The notes under the pieces are model-generated. The model did no database searches. It saw nothing but the letters and a program-made list of their open reading frames with translations, and was not told the DNA's origin. Source: an uncultured Carnobacterium sp. (GTDB taxonomy: Bacteria; Bacillota; Bacilli; Lactobacillales; Aerococcaceae). Taken from it: 15,320 nucleotides of DNA. The translations under genes were made by a program, and so were the position numbers. Shown piece by piece: positions 1 through 8,208 of this stretch (position 1 is the stretch's first letter; every line of letters begins with the position of its first letter). The DNA is taken from the NCBI GenBank assembly GCA_937923125.1, contig CALALK010000272.1:1-15320 (forward strand). Reading direction: 5' to 3'.

Positions 1-50
1 AAAGAAAGTAAAAAAATTCATATAAGCCTTATAAAACAAGATATAAAACA

Positions 51-79
51 TTGAAACTATAGAGTTTGAATGGTATAAT
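51..79 (+). promoter_or_regulatory. Sigma-A promoter of the HU gene
   Basis: A -35 box TTGAAA (51-56) and a perfect -10 box TATAAT (74-79) are separated by 17 bases. A TGG just before the -10 makes it an extended -10 element. Transcription would start near 86, giving a leader of roughly 90 bases before the HU start codon. This is the strongest promoter in the window, as expected for an abundant nucleoid protein. Confidence 0.85.
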
Positions 80-174
80 CTAGAGGAAATCAAAACTATT
101 TTTCGATTTCCAGACAAGTTGGACCACTCAACGAACTCTGATAGAAATTCTTATTTGACGGAGGTGAAACTAAA

Positions 175-453
175 ATGGCTAACAAAGCAGAATTAGTAGA
201 TCGCGTTGCTAAAAAAACGCAATTAACAAAGAAAGATGTTTCAGCAACAGTTGAAGCGTTATTCGAAACAATTCAAGAAGCTTTAAAAGCAGGTGAAAAA
301 GTTCAAGTTATCGGATTTGGTAACTTCGAAGTTCGCGAACGCGCTGCTCGTAAAGGACGTAACCCTCAAACAGGTAAAGAAATCAAAATCAAAGCTTCTA
401 AAGTTCCAGCATTCAAAGCTGGTAAAGCTCTTAAAGATGCAGTTAAAAAATAA
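175..453 (+). CDS. hup: HU family DNA-binding protein
   Basis: This 92-residue protein is the bacterial histone-like HU, which binds DNA as a dimer without sequence specificity, bends it and compacts the nucleoid. The length and layout are those of the family. An N-terminal helical half starts [12 protein letters not shown]. The conserved core [25 protein letters not shown] stretch (about residues 47-67) is the start of the DNA-gripping beta arm. A basic C-terminus ends in DAVKK. The ATG is preceded by GGAGGTGA (160-167) at 7-base spacing. The gene has its own promoter (51-79) and terminator (492-534), so it is probably monocistronic. Its codons are strongly biased (CGT, GGT, AAA), as expected for high expression. 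Assignment is essentially certain. Only the choice between one of several hup paralogues cannot be judged from one window. Confidence 0.97.
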   Translation: MANKAELVDRVAKKTQLTKKDVSATVEALFETIQEALKAGEKVQVIGFGNFEVRERAARKGRNPQTGKEIKIKASKVPAFKAGKALKDAVKK

Positions 454-491
454 TTCCAATGAATTATTTTTCATAGCATGAAGTTTTAATT

Positions 492-534
492 GGTGTTATA
501 TTAGAGTTAACTCTATATAACACCTTCTTTTTTT
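492..534 (+). terminator. Rho-independent terminator of hup
   Basis: GGTGTTATA (492-500) pairs perfectly with TATAACACC (516-524). Inside it, after one unpaired T, TAGAG pairs with CTCTA around a TTAA loop. The stem of about 14 base pairs is followed by a T-rich run (525-534). It separates hup from the next gene. Confidence 0.9.
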
Positions 535-593
535 GGTGTGAAACTTCAATAGTATACATATTTAAATGCAGCTTATCTGCTAAAGGAGACATT

Positions 594-1865
594 ATGACAC
601 AAGTAATCGAAGCGATTGAACAAGCCTTACAAGAACAAGATATTGATAAAGTCTATGAACACTATCACCAATTTTTTGACAATTTCAACCCAGAAAAAGA
701 CCTTCAAGAGATGGCAGATTTAGCCACTTATTCTGTATCAATTGGATTCTACGAAGAAGCAAAGCGTGCTCTGTTACGACTCACTGAAGTGGAACCAGAT
801 GAAGCGATTTGGACAATTTTATTGGCCGAGATTTTAGTAGCTGAAGGAGAAACAGATCAAGCGTTATCGATTCTGTATGATATTCCTGAAACAGACCCAG
901 ACTATCCAAGTGTGTTGGTGGTGCAATCAGAAGCTTACCGAGAAGAGGGAGATTTCGACTTAGCAGAGAAGAAACTCTTAAAAGCAAAGGATTTAGAACC
1001 AGATGAAGCGATCATTGACTTTTACCTTGGAACATTATTATTCGAAGCCGGAAGTTTCGAACGTAGTGCATTCTTCTTAGAGCGTTTCTTAAAACAAAAT
1101 ACAAAGGAAACTGGGGAAGAAGAACGTGCACAAGAATTGTATGTTGAAGCAACTTTAAGAATGGGCGATAAAGAGCCATTAGAGCAATTTATTGGTGAAG
1201 AAAGCATCGATGGCCTCTCGAGTGATTTATTGTTCCAGATGGCGTCATATGAGTCTATTGAGGGCAACTATGAGAAAGCTCTCGAGTATCACATGGAACT
1301 TCTAGAACGTGAACAAGAAAATAGTGAAGTGACACTGAATGTGATTCAATGTCTTTTAATCTTGAAACGTGACGAAGAAGCAAAAGAATATGCGAAAAAA
1401 TGGATTGCTTTTGATGAATTGAATGATGAAGCACACCGTATTCTTGGGCAAATTGAAATCGCATCAGGAAATCCAAAAGTGGGCTTACAAGAATTAAAAG
1501 AGGCTGTAAACATTAATAGCGATTCTTTACTTAATGTAACAAGTTATGTTGAAGCGTTAAATGATGAAGAAGAATATGAGGAAAGCATTGCGTTTTTAGA
1601 GAGCCTTGAAACAAAAGAAGATGCAGTGATTCTTTATCTCATTGCGAAAACTTATGAAGCAATGGAAGAGTACGAGAAGGCTTTTGAGAACTATCAAAAA
1701 GCCTATGAAGCTGGTGAAAGTTCAGTCGAATTTTTAGAAGACTATATTCGTTTCATGATGGAAGAAGGACGTAAAGATTTAGCTGCTCCAGCCTTACAAG
1801 AAGCCTTAAAGGTCGATCCATTTAATCCTGAATTTATCCGATATACATTTATTTTTGAAGAGTAG
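594..1865 (+). CDS. ypiA: TPR-repeat protein, YpiA-like
   Basis: This is a 423-residue, very acidic, all-helical protein made almost entirely of tetratricopeptide repeats. Repeat-like helix pairs with the spaced Ala, Gly and Tyr pattern and closing Pro residues are visible around residues 47-70, 72-104, 106-138, 140-170, 210-240 and 345-378 (for example YEKAFENYQKAYEAG). TPR arrays are protein-binding scaffolds. The partner is not known from the sequence. There is no signal peptide or membrane segment, so it should be cytosolic. The length and its place directly before ypiB match the Bacillus YpiA protein, of unknown function. The ATG follows AAAGGAG (582-588). The gene starts 60 bases after the hup terminator, and I see only a weak promoter candidate in between. 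It ends 10 bases before the ypiB start, so the two are co-transcribed. The TPR class is certain. The YpiA name is by length and context. Confidence 0.88.
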   Translation: MTQVIEAIEQALQEQDIDKVYEHYHQFFDNFNPEKDLQEMADLATYSVSIGFYEEAKRALLRLTEVEPDEAIWTILLAEILVAEGETDQALSILYDIPETDPDYPSVLVVQSEAYREEGDFDLAEKKLLKAKDLEPDEAIIDFYLGTLLFEAGSFERSAFFLERFLKQNTKETGEEERAQELYVEATLRMGDKEPLEQFIGEESIDGLSSDLLFQMASYESIEGNYEKALEYHMELLEREQENSEVTLNVIQCLLILKRDEEAKEYAKKWIAFDELNDEAHRILGQIEIASGNPKVGLQELKEAVNINSDSLLNVTSYVEALNDEEEYEESIAFLESLETKEDAVILYLIAKTYEAMEEYEKAFENYQKAYEAGESSVEFLEDYIRFMMEEGRKDLAAPALQEALKVDPFNPEFIRYTFIFEE

Positions 1866-1870
1866 GAGGG
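1864..1870 (+). promoter_or_regulatory. RBS that fixes the ypiB TTG start
   Basis: AGGAGGG lies 5 bases before a TTG at 1876 and overlaps the stop codon of the upstream TPR gene (TAG, 1863-1865). The other in-frame initiator, a TTG at 1855, lies upstream of this site and inside the previous gene with no ribosome site of its own. TTG 1876 is therefore the better start. Confidence 0.8.
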
Positions 1871-1875
1871 ATACT

Positions 1876-2406
1876 TTGTTTAACCCAAGTTTAGAAACGA
1901 AAAAGAAATTTATTTCGTGGTTCATTTCAAATCATTCTTTGAAAAGAAGAGAGTCATTGTGGATTCTGAACTACTTGTTAAACCATGAGTTATTGTTGAA
2001 ACAAATTCATTTTGTGGAGCATGTAGAAGCTACTCCAAAAGGAATGTTATTTTCAACGATTAAACCCGCTCAAGAATCTTTTCTATTCTATAAAGAAGGA
2101 ACAAAATTCGATAATCCAGAAGTGGCTTTTCACGATATGCGTCTTCATTGGAAAGAAGATTGCTATGTGGAATTAGACTTTCCAAACGCGTATAAGAGTA
2201 TGGTGAGTTTTGCTGTATTAGAGAAAAATCCTTACTATTTCTCTGAAGTAGAAGAGATGGAAGTAGTCGATGAGGAATTAGATAGTATTCAAAAAGAAGT
2301 GCTGATTTCTCAATTGAAAGCAGAAATCAATGAGGCTCTGGAATCTATGGACTCTCAGCGTTTTATGGAACTAACAAATCGATTAAAGGAGTTAGAAGAT
2401 GAGTGA
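1876..2406 (+). CDS. ypiB: YpiB family (UPF0302) protein with C-terminal IDEAL domain
   Basis: With the TTG start at 1876 the product is 176 residues, close to the roughly 180 typical of the family. The body carries the UPF0302 signature seen in Bacillus YpiB: a Lys/Arg-rich first helix, then WILNYLLNHELLL and HFVEHVEATPKGM, followed by HDMRLHW. The last 30 residues (INEALESMDSQRFMELTNRL region) match an IDEAL domain, a short helical module found at the ends of several Firmicute proteins. Its biochemical function is not established. In Bacillus the homologue has been linked to respiratory-chain gene neighbourhoods, which are absent here. The protein is soluble with no signal peptide. It sits between the TPR gene (10-base gap) and cca (8-base overlap of the end with the next start), so translation is probably coupled. 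Family assignment is firm and the role is unknown. Confidence 0.88.
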   Translation: MFNPSLETKKKFISWFISNHSLKRRESLWILNYLLNHELLLKQIHFVEHVEATPKGMLFSTIKPAQESFLFYKEGTKFDNPEVAFHDMRLHWKEDCYVELDFPNAYKSMVSFAVLEKNPYYFSEVEEMEVVDEELDSIQKEVLISQLKAEINEALESMDSQRFMELTNRLKELEDE

Positions 2407-3631
2407 TTTAAAACGAAAAGTTGATATACAATCGGTTCCACTCTTCGTTAGTGCATTACCTGTTCTTCAAACCTTAAAAGAAGCTGGACACGAAGCCGTT
2501 TTTGTAGGTGGATCAGTCCGTGATTTGGTTCTTGGAAAAGAAATTTCGGATGTGGATATTGCGACCAGTGCAACCCCTGAAGAAGTGAAGAGTCTCTTTT
2601 CGCATACGGTAGATGTGGGGATTGAACACGGAACCGTTCTTGTTTTGCATCATCATGATAGCTATGAGGTGACAACATTTCGTACGGAAGGGACGTATCA
2701 AGATTTTAGACATCCAGACTCCGTGACCTTTGTCAGAAGCCTGGAAGAAGACTTGATGCGTCGTGACTTTACGATTAATGCTCTTGCGGTAAACGACAAG
2801 GAAGAAATTGTCGATTATTTTAATGGGATTGAAGATTTAGATTGTGGCATTATTCGCTGTGTTGGAAATCCTATGGAGCGTTTTAATGAAGATGCCTTAC
2901 GTATGATGCGTGCAGTTCGATTTGCAGGGCAATTAGGATTTTCGATAGAATCTGATACGTTTAATGCAATTCGAACTTTAAAAGCCAATCTCGAGCGAGT
3001 TGCTGTGGAACGTATGAAAGTTGAGTTTGAGAAAATGATACTGAGTCCACAGCGCACCCTTGCCTTTAAAGCCTTTGTGGAAAGTGAATTATATCAAGCT
3101 TGTCCTGATTTTAAAGCGACTAATGATACACTGTTGAAAGTAGGAGAATTTCCGTTAGACAAACTTACGATTACTCAAGCTTGGATTTTATTTGCTTACT
3201 ATGAACGATTAAGTATTCCTCACTTAAGAAAAGTATTGAAAAACTGGAAATCATCGAATGACCAAATCTCTACTATATTAATAGGCTATCAAGCATTGCT
3301 CGCTCGTCTTGAAAAAGATTGGGATGCATTTCTTGCTTATGAGTGCCCTGAAGACTTAGCTGTCGAAGTGGAGCAGTTGTTGCCAGGAATTGGTCGAGTA
3401 GAGGAACTAGAAAAGCTGAAGGCTGTGTATCAACAATTACCGATTCGTTCGATGAAAGACATTCAAATTGATGGGTTTGGAGTTAAAGAAGCGCTTGGCT
3501 TAGAGAAGATGGGCCCTATTATTGGTGAAGTCTTACAAGCCCTTCAAACAGAGATTTTATCTGGTAGATTAGCCAATGAAAATACAGAGATAGTTTCATG
3601 GATTAGAAATAATTTCAATGAAAGTAAATAA
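2399..3631 (+). CDS. cca: CCA tRNA nucleotidyltransferase
   Basis: This enzyme adds or repairs the 3'-terminal CCA of tRNAs from CTP and ATP without a nucleic-acid template, a step needed for aminoacylation. The 410-residue product has the class II (bacterial) pattern in order: GGSVRD (37-42) with the metal-binding DVD (51-53) in the nucleotidyltransferase domain, RRDFTINALA (121-130), the EDALRMMRAVRFA block (164-176) and ERMKVEFEKMI (204-214) that choose the incoming base. A helical C-terminal half binds the tRNA body. All key residues are present and the length fits. The ATG overlaps the last 8 bases of ypiB, with AAAGGAG (2385-2391) inside the ypiB coding end. It is the last gene of the ypiA-ypiB-cca unit. 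The stop codon lies within the loop of a perfect inverted repeat (3613-3644). Confidence 0.96.
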   Translation: MSDLKRKVDIQSVPLFVSALPVLQTLKEAGHEAVFVGGSVRDLVLGKEISDVDIATSATPEEVKSLFSHTVDVGIEHGTVLVLHHHDSYEVTTFRTEGTYQDFRHPDSVTFVRSLEEDLMRRDFTINALAVNDKEEIVDYFNGIEDLDCGIIRCVGNPMERFNEDALRMMRAVRFAGQLGFSIESDTFNAIRTLKANLERVAVERMKVEFEKMILSPQRTLAFKAFVESELYQACPDFKATNDTLLKVGEFPLDKLTITQAWILFAYYERLSIPHLRKVLKNWKSSNDQISTILIGYQALLARLEKDWDAFLAYECPEDLAVEVEQLLPGIGRVEELEKLKAVYQQLPIRSMKDIQIDGFGVKEALGLEKMGPIIGEVLQALQTEILSGRLANENTEIVSWIRNNFNESK

Positions 3632-3644
3632 AGTTTCATTGAAA
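3613..3644 (+). repeat. 11-bp perfect inverted repeat spanning the cca stop codon
   Basis: TTTCAATGAAA (3613-3623) and TTTCATTGAAA (3634-3644) are exact reverse complements around a 10-base loop that contains the TAA stop. The stem is AT-rich and no T-run follows, so it is a poor intrinsic terminator. It may act as an mRNA 3' end structure or a protein site. An alternative hairpin (TTTCAT 3634-3639 with ATGAAA 3644-3649) competes with it. Confidence 0.6.
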
Positions 3645-3686
3645 TGAAAAACAATTTATTGAAAGCCGTTTTATTAAATATAATTC

Positions 3687-3715
3687 TTGAATGAAAGGCG
3701 TTTCAATGGTATTAT
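3687..3715 (+). promoter_or_regulatory. Probable promoter of the 157-residue protein gene
   Basis: TTGAAT (3687-3692) and TATTAT (3710-3715) are 17 bases apart, with TGG directly before the -10 as an extended -10 element. This is the same architecture as the hup promoter. An imperfect inverted repeat, ATTGAAAGCC (3658-3667) against GGC-G-TTTCAAT (3697-3707), flanks the -35. Confidence 0.7.
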
Positions 3716-3755
3716 CATTTTGTAAGCAATAATTTATTTTAAGGAGTGACCCTAT

Positions 3756-4229
3756 ATGAAAAAGGTTATGTCAGGTTTACGATTTGTATTTAGAAATGGA
3801 GAAACATGGACGATTAATCGTCGTTTGATTGGTGACTTATGGATTAAAAAAGTTACTACATCATTTGGTCGTATTAACGGTGGAGAATTCCAAGAAATTC
3901 ACCCATGTGAATCATTACGTATCGAGATCCTCCCTGAAGCAGACCACGTTATGTCAGAAGACATTAACTTAGGTGGTTTAGAATTAGGTATGTTCGAACG
4001 TGTTAAAAAATATAGCGATATCGAATTAATGGATATTTTATATGTTGATGGAAATCATCCAAAATCAGATGTAATTGTTGAAAAAGATCGTGTTTATTTC
4101 CCATACAGCCCAGTAGATGAAGATGGAAATGACAACAAATACCAAAGTTCAGCAATTGGTTCTCACGGTAACTTATTCATCGTGATTGACCCAGAAAAAT
4201 CTGTGGAAGATATCTATCCAGAAATTTAA
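3756..4229 (+). CDS. Conserved-looking hypothetical protein, 157 residues, function unknown
   Basis: I do not recognise this protein. It is acidic, apparently rich in beta strands, with no signal peptide, membrane segment or catalytic motif I can name, so it is likely soluble and cytosolic. Notable stretches are FRNGETWTINRRLIGDLWI (12-30), the Gly-rich NLGGLELGMF (71-80) and a strongly acidic segment PVDEDGNDNKY (119-129). The FRNGE...W start resembles a small beta-rich fold, but that is only an impression. The gene is plainly real: a strong SD (AAGGAGTGA, 3741-3749), a good promoter, a strong terminator (4240-4267) and highly biased codons (Arg almost all CGT, Leu mostly TTA), suggesting substantial expression. 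It is a stand-alone unit between cca and glgA. Its position beside the glycogen genes is not evidence of a shared role, given separate promoters and terminators on both sides. Confidence 0.85.
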   Translation: MKKVMSGLRFVFRNGETWTINRRLIGDLWIKKVTTSFGRINGGEFQEIHPCESLRIEILPEADHVMSEDINLGGLELGMFERVKKYSDIELMDILYVDGNHPKSDVIVEKDRVYFPYSPVDEDGNDNKYQSSAIGSHGNLFIVIDPEKSVEDIYPEI

Positions 4230-4239
4230 TGGCTCATTG

Positions 4240-4267
4240 AACCTAGGACATTTGTCCTAGGTTTTTT
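4240..4267 (+). terminator. Terminator after the 157-residue protein gene
   Basis: AACCTAGGACA (4240-4250) and TGTCCTAGGTT (4253-4263) form a nearly uninterrupted 10-11 bp stem with a tiny loop, followed by a T run (4262-4267). It isolates this gene from glgA. Confidence 0.92.
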
Positions 4268-4274
4268 CTATAGT

Positions 4275-4335
4275 TTTACATTATTAAATTTATTATATAA
4301 GAAGTCTAGTTCTTTTCATGATTTCACGATATAAT
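4275..4335 (+). promoter_or_regulatory. Promoter region of glgA-glgP
   Basis: Two candidates are visible. The upstream one is TTTACA (4275-4280) with TATAAG (4296-4301), a short 15-base spacer. The downstream one has a perfect TATAAT (4330-4335) but a very poor -35 (TAGTTC, 4307-4312, 2 of 6 matches) and no TG extension. A perfect -10 with no -35 is typical of activator-dependent promoters. I found no convincing cre (CcpA) site here. Confidence 0.5.
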
Positions 4336-4365
4336 AAGCTTATCACCAGTTAAAGGAGAAAGTGT

Positions 4366-5784
4366 ATGAAAGTTTGTTTTATTGCAGCTGAAGCAGCTCC
4401 CTTTGTTAAAGTAGGAGGGTTAGGAGACGTTATTGGTTCTCTTCCAAAAGCCCTTCGTGAATTAGGCGTAGATGCACGTGTTATTTTACCTTTGTATTCT
4501 AGTATTGATCGCGAACGTTTTGGCTTAAAATACAAAGCATATCAATTTGTGGATTTAGGATGGAGACATTCTTATTGTGGAATTTTCGAGACAGAAGTGG
4601 ACGGAGTTCCTTGTTATTTTGTCGATAATGAGCAATATTTCAATCGGGATAGTATTTATGGACAAATTGATGATGGTGAACGTTTTGCTTTCTTCTCAAA
4701 AGCAGCACTTGAAATTTTGCCAGCACTAGATTTCAAGCCGGATGTTGTGAATGTGAATGACTGGCATACAGCACTGTCTGTTATTTATTTAGATGTATTA
4801 AAGAGTCGTGAAGCAGAATTTTATAAAGATATGAAGAGTGTTCTTTCAATTCATAATATTGAATTCCAAGGTAAATTCAATCCTTATGAAATGGGAAATC
4901 TATTTGGTTTAGAGAATAAGTACTTTGATGCGCTGATTTATAACGGAGACTTAAACTTGCTAAAAGGTGCGATTCAATTAGCGGACCGCGTCAATACAGT
5001 CAGTGAAACATATGCGCGTGAAATCTTGGACCCTTATTTTTCATATGGACTTGATAAGATTTTAAATGTTGAGCAAGGAAAATTAAGAGGAATCTTAAAC
5101 GGAATTGATGTGGATAAATTTAATCCAAAAACAGATGCTATGATTCCAGTGAACTACGATTTAAAGACATTCGAAGATAAAGTTCAAAATAAATTAGCGT
5201 TCCAAAAAGAGATGGACTTAGAAGTGAATGCCGATATTCCATTAATCGGAATGGTGACACGACTTACTCATCAAAAGGGAATTGATTTAATTTTACAAGC
5301 AAGCGAAGATATTCTCAGAACGGGTGCACAATTAGTTATTCTAGGGACTGGAGATGCTCATTATGAGAGCGCACTTCGTTCATTAGAACACTATAGACAT
5401 GATCGTGTACGAAGCATTTTACTATTCTCTAATGAGATGTCTGCGAAAATTTATGCAGCGAGTGATTTATTCTTAATGCCTTCTAAGACAGAGCCTTGTG
5501 GATTGTCACAACTCATCTCAATGCGTTACGGAACAGTTCCTGTTGTTCATCGTGTCGGTGGATTACGCGATACGGTTATTCCATTTACAGGAGTAGAAGG
5601 AAATGGATTTACGTTTGAAAGTTTCCAAGCTGGTGATATGATGGATGCCATTTATCGTGCTGTGACATGCTTCTACCAATCGCCTGATGAATGGAAACAA
5701 ATTATCAAAAACAATTTACAAAAAGATGTCAGTTGGGAACAATCCGCTAAGAAATATTTAGATTTGTACCATGAAGTGGTATAA
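4366..5784 (+). CDS. glgA: Glycogen synthase (ADP-glucose, GT5)
   Basis: GlgA transfers glucose from ADP-glucose to the non-reducing end of a growing alpha-1,4-glucan, in the cytosol. The 472-residue length is normal for bacterial GT5 enzymes. Visible landmarks are the N-terminal KVGGLGDV loop (15-22), whose Lys contacts the ADP-glucose phosphates, the DVVNVNDWHTAL acceptor-side motif near residue 125, VTRLTHQKGIDL with Lys304, and the C-terminal TEPCGLSQ...RYGTVPVV segment with the catalytic-site Glu376 and the following VGGLRDTV. Both Rossmann-like halves of the GT-B fold are complete. The ATG follows AAAGGAGA (4352-4359). The gene is first in a two-gene unit, with glgP beginning 21 bases after its stop. 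In most Firmicutes glgA follows glgC and glgD. Here it leads a separate transcript with the phosphorylase. Confidence 0.97.
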   Translation: MKVCFIAAEAAPFVKVGGLGDVIGSLPKALRELGVDARVILPLYSSIDRERFGLKYKAYQFVDLGWRHSYCGIFETEVDGVPCYFVDNEQYFNRDSIYGQIDDGERFAFFSKAALEILPALDFKPDVVNVNDWHTALSVIYLDVLKSREAEFYKDMKSVLSIHNIEFQGKFNPYEMGNLFGLENKYFDALIYNGDLNLLKGAIQLADRVNTVSETYAREILDPYFSYGLDKILNVEQGKLRGILNGIDVDKFNPKTDAMIPVNYDLKTFEDKVQNKLAFQKEMDLEVNADIPLIGMVTRLTHQKGIDLILQASEDILRTGAQLVILGTGDAHYESALRSLEHYRHDRVRSILLFSNEMSAKIYAASDLFLMPSKTEPCGLSQLISMRYGTVPVVHRVGGLRDTVIPFTGVEGNGFTFESFQAGDMMDAIYRAVTCFYQSPDEWKQIIKNNLQKDVSWEQSAKKYLDLYHEVV

Positions 5785-5805
5785 AAATTAGAAGGAGGCC
5801 CTTAA

Positions 5806-8202
5806 ATGGTCGAAAAAAGTTTAACAAGTCGTGTAGAAACTTCATTAAAGAATCAATTTGGTGTAACCATCTCAAATGCAAGTAAAAGACAAGTATACGA
5901 AGCGATGATGAGATCTGTTCGTGATATTTTAATGGAAAAGAAATTCAGCTATGAACAAACATTAAAACAAACTCGTCAAAAACGTGCGTACTATATGTCA
6001 ATGGAATTCCTAGTAGGACGTACACTTCGCAATAACTTATTCAATTTAGGCATTGAAAAAGAAGCAAAAGAGTTTTTAAGTGAACATGATTTTTCATTAG
6101 ATGAAATTTACAATATGGAACCAGATCCAGGTTTAGGAAATGGTGGTTTAGGTCGTCTAGCGGCTTGTTACTTAGACGCTTTAACAAGTAATGAATATCC
6201 AGTAACAGGGTTCTCAATTCTTTACGAATACGGTATTTTTAAACAAGTCATTACGAATGGATGGCAACAAGAATTCCCAGATCAATGGTTAGACCTTGGT
6301 AAATATGGGTTAGTGTATCGTAATGATGAAGAAGTAGAAGTGCGATTTGGTGGAGAATTAGAGCAAGTCATGACAGATACTGGCTTAAAAGTGAACCACA
6401 AAAACTATACTTCGATTCAAGCGGAACCATATGATTTATTAATTTCTGGTTATGATGCTTCAGCAGTGAACACACTCCGTTTATGGGAAGCAAAAGCAAA
6501 AACTGGTTTCAATATGAAACTATTTGAACGTGGTGAATATTCTAAATCATCAGAAGCAGAAGCCATTGCGTCTTCTATTTCGAAGTTATTATATCCAGCA
6601 GATGTTACTAACGAAGGTAAAGAGTTACGTATTAAACAACAATACTTCTTCATTAGTGCTTCATTACAACAATTAGTGAAGAATCATTACCGTGAATTTG
6701 GTACATTAGAAAACTTCTCAGAACATGTAGCGCTTCATATTAATGATACACACCCTGCGATGGGCGTTGCGGAATTAATGCGTTTATTAGTGGATGAGTA
6801 TGGATACGGATGGGATAAAGCATGGGAAATCACGACGAAGACATTTGCGTATACAAACCATACGATCATGGCAGAAGCATTGGAAAAATGGCCAGTATCC
6901 TTATTCCAACCAATTCTTCCACGTATTTACTCAATTATTGAAGAAATTAATAGACGTTTCTGCTTATGGGTAATGGAACAAGGAAAACAATATACATTAC
7001 GTGATACAGCGATTATTTATGACGACATGATTAAGATGGCGAATCTTTCAATCGTAGGTAGTCATTATGTAAACGGAGTATCAAAATTGCATAGTGAAAT
7101 TCTTGTTCGTGATACATTTAAAGCATTTAACGAATTATATCCTGGAAAATTTGGGAATGTGACAAATGGGATTGCACACCGCCGTTGGTTAGGTCAAGCA
7201 AATCCAGAACTTGCTACGTACTTAGAAAAATTAATCGGAGATGACTTTATTAAAGACCTCTCTGGTATTTCTAAATTAAATGCTTATAAAGATGATGAGA
7301 AAGTACTAAAAGATTTACAAGCCATTAAATTAACGAAGAAAGAGCAATTAGCAACTTACATTAAAGAAACTCTTGCAATTTCAGTAAATCCTCATTCAAT
7401 CTTTGACGTACAAGTGAAGAGATTACATGAATACAAACGTCAATTATTAAATGCGTTACACATTGTATATCTTTACCATGAAATTAAATACAATGGATTA
7501 CGTCCAACTCCACGTACATTTATTTTCGCTGCGAAGGCTTCTTCAGGATACCAAATGGCGAAAAATATTATTAAATTCATTCACTCAATTTCTCAAATGA
7601 TTGAAAGTGACGAATTAGTGCGTGAATACATTAAAGTAGTATTCATTCCGGACTACAAAGTGACATTAGCTGAAATCATCTTGCCAGCTGCTGATGTGAG
7701 TGAACAAATCTCTCAAGCAGGTAAAGAGGCGAGTGGTACTGGTAACATGAAACTAATGCTAAATGGAGCAGTGACACTTGGTACAATGGACGGAGCTAAC
7801 GTTGAAATCTACGAGGCTGTTGGAGAAGACAATATTGTTATTTTCGGTTTAGAAACAGAAGAAGTAGAGGCGTTATATGCTAAGGGGTACAAACCTTGGG
7901 AATACTACAATAACTCACCTAAGATTAAGACAGTTCTTGACTTCATCCGTACAATGACGGTTGGTGGTATGAACTTCAACTTCATCGTGGATTACTTATT
8001 AACTCAAGATCACTATATGTGTCTTGCAGACTTTGACAGCTATGTTGAAGCACAAGAGCGCATTGAAAAAGCCTACAACGATTCATCTAAATGGATGAAG
8101 ATGAGCCTTGCGAATATCGCAAATGCTGGAATCTTCTCAGCTGACCGTTCAGTAGAAGAGTATGCAAAAGACATTTGGCACATCAAACCTGTTCAAGGTT
8201 AA
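5806..8202 (+). CDS. glgP: Glycogen (alpha-glucan) phosphorylase, GT35
   Basis: GlgP cleaves terminal alpha-1,4 linkages of glycogen or maltodextrin with phosphate, giving glucose-1-phosphate, and uses pyridoxal phosphate. The 798-residue product is full length for the bacterial family. Signatures include YYMSMEFLVGRTL near residue 62, the glycine-rich EPDPGLGNGGLGRLAACYLD region near 105, HINDTHPAMGVAELMR near 310, VKRLHEYKRQ near 540, and the cofactor site EASGTGNMKLMLNGA with PLP-binding Lys649. It has a strong ribosome site (AAGGAGG, 5792-5798), 21 bases after glgA, so it is co-transcribed with the synthase. Codons are highly biased (TTA, CGT, CCA), suggesting strong expression. Sequence alone cannot separate glycogen from maltodextrin preference, but the glg context supports glycogen. 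The gene ends just before a two-way terminator. Confidence 0.97.
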   Translation: MVEKSLTSRVETSLKNQFGVTISNASKRQVYEAMMRSVRDILMEKKFSYEQTLKQTRQKRAYYMSMEFLVGRTLRNNLFNLGIEKEAKEFLSEHDFSLDEIYNMEPDPGLGNGGLGRLAACYLDALTSNEYPVTGFSILYEYGIFKQVITNGWQQEFPDQWLDLGKYGLVYRNDEEVEVRFGGELEQVMTDTGLKVNHKNYTSIQAEPYDLLISGYDASAVNTLRLWEAKAKTGFNMKLFERGEYSKSSEAEAIASSISKLLYPADVTNEGKELRIKQQYFFISASLQQLVKNHYREFGTLENFSEHVALHINDTHPAMGVAELMRLLVDEYGYGWDKAWEITTKTFAYTNHTIMAEALEKWPVSLFQPILPRIYSIIEEINRRFCLWVMEQGKQYTLRDTAIIYDDMIKMANLSIVGSHYVNGVSKLHSEILVRDTFKAFNELYPGKFGNVTNGIAHRRWLGQANPELATYLEKLIGDDFIKDLSGISKLNAYKDDEKVLKDLQAIKLTKKEQLATYIKETLAISVNPHSIFDVQVKRLHEYKRQLLNALHIVYLYHEIKYNGLRPTPRTFIFAAKASSGYQMAKNIIKFIHSISQMIESDELVREYIKVVFIPDYKVTLAEIILPAADVSEQISQAGKEASGTGNMKLMLNGAVTLGTMDGANVEIYEAVGEDNIVIFGLETEEVEALYAKGYKPWEYYNNSPKIKTVLDFIRTMTVGGMNFNFIVDYLLTQDHYMCLADFDSYVEAQERIEKAYNDSSKWMKMSLANIANAGIFSADRSVEEYAKDIWHIKPVQG

Positions 8203-8208
8203 TGAAAT

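Noticed and set aside
283..481. Open frames overlapping hup on both strands
   Set aside because: They are out-of-frame readings of the HU gene with low-complexity Lys/Phe content and no start signals.
1855..1875. ypiB starting at TTG 1855 inside the TPR gene
   Set aside because: The strong AGGAGGG lies after this codon and fits TTG 1876. The extra residues (MKSRRDT) are a by-product of reading the ribosome site.
6450..6653. Minus-strand frame of 67 codons inside glgP
   Set aside because: It is antisense to a fully conserved phosphorylase region with no promoter or ribosome site.
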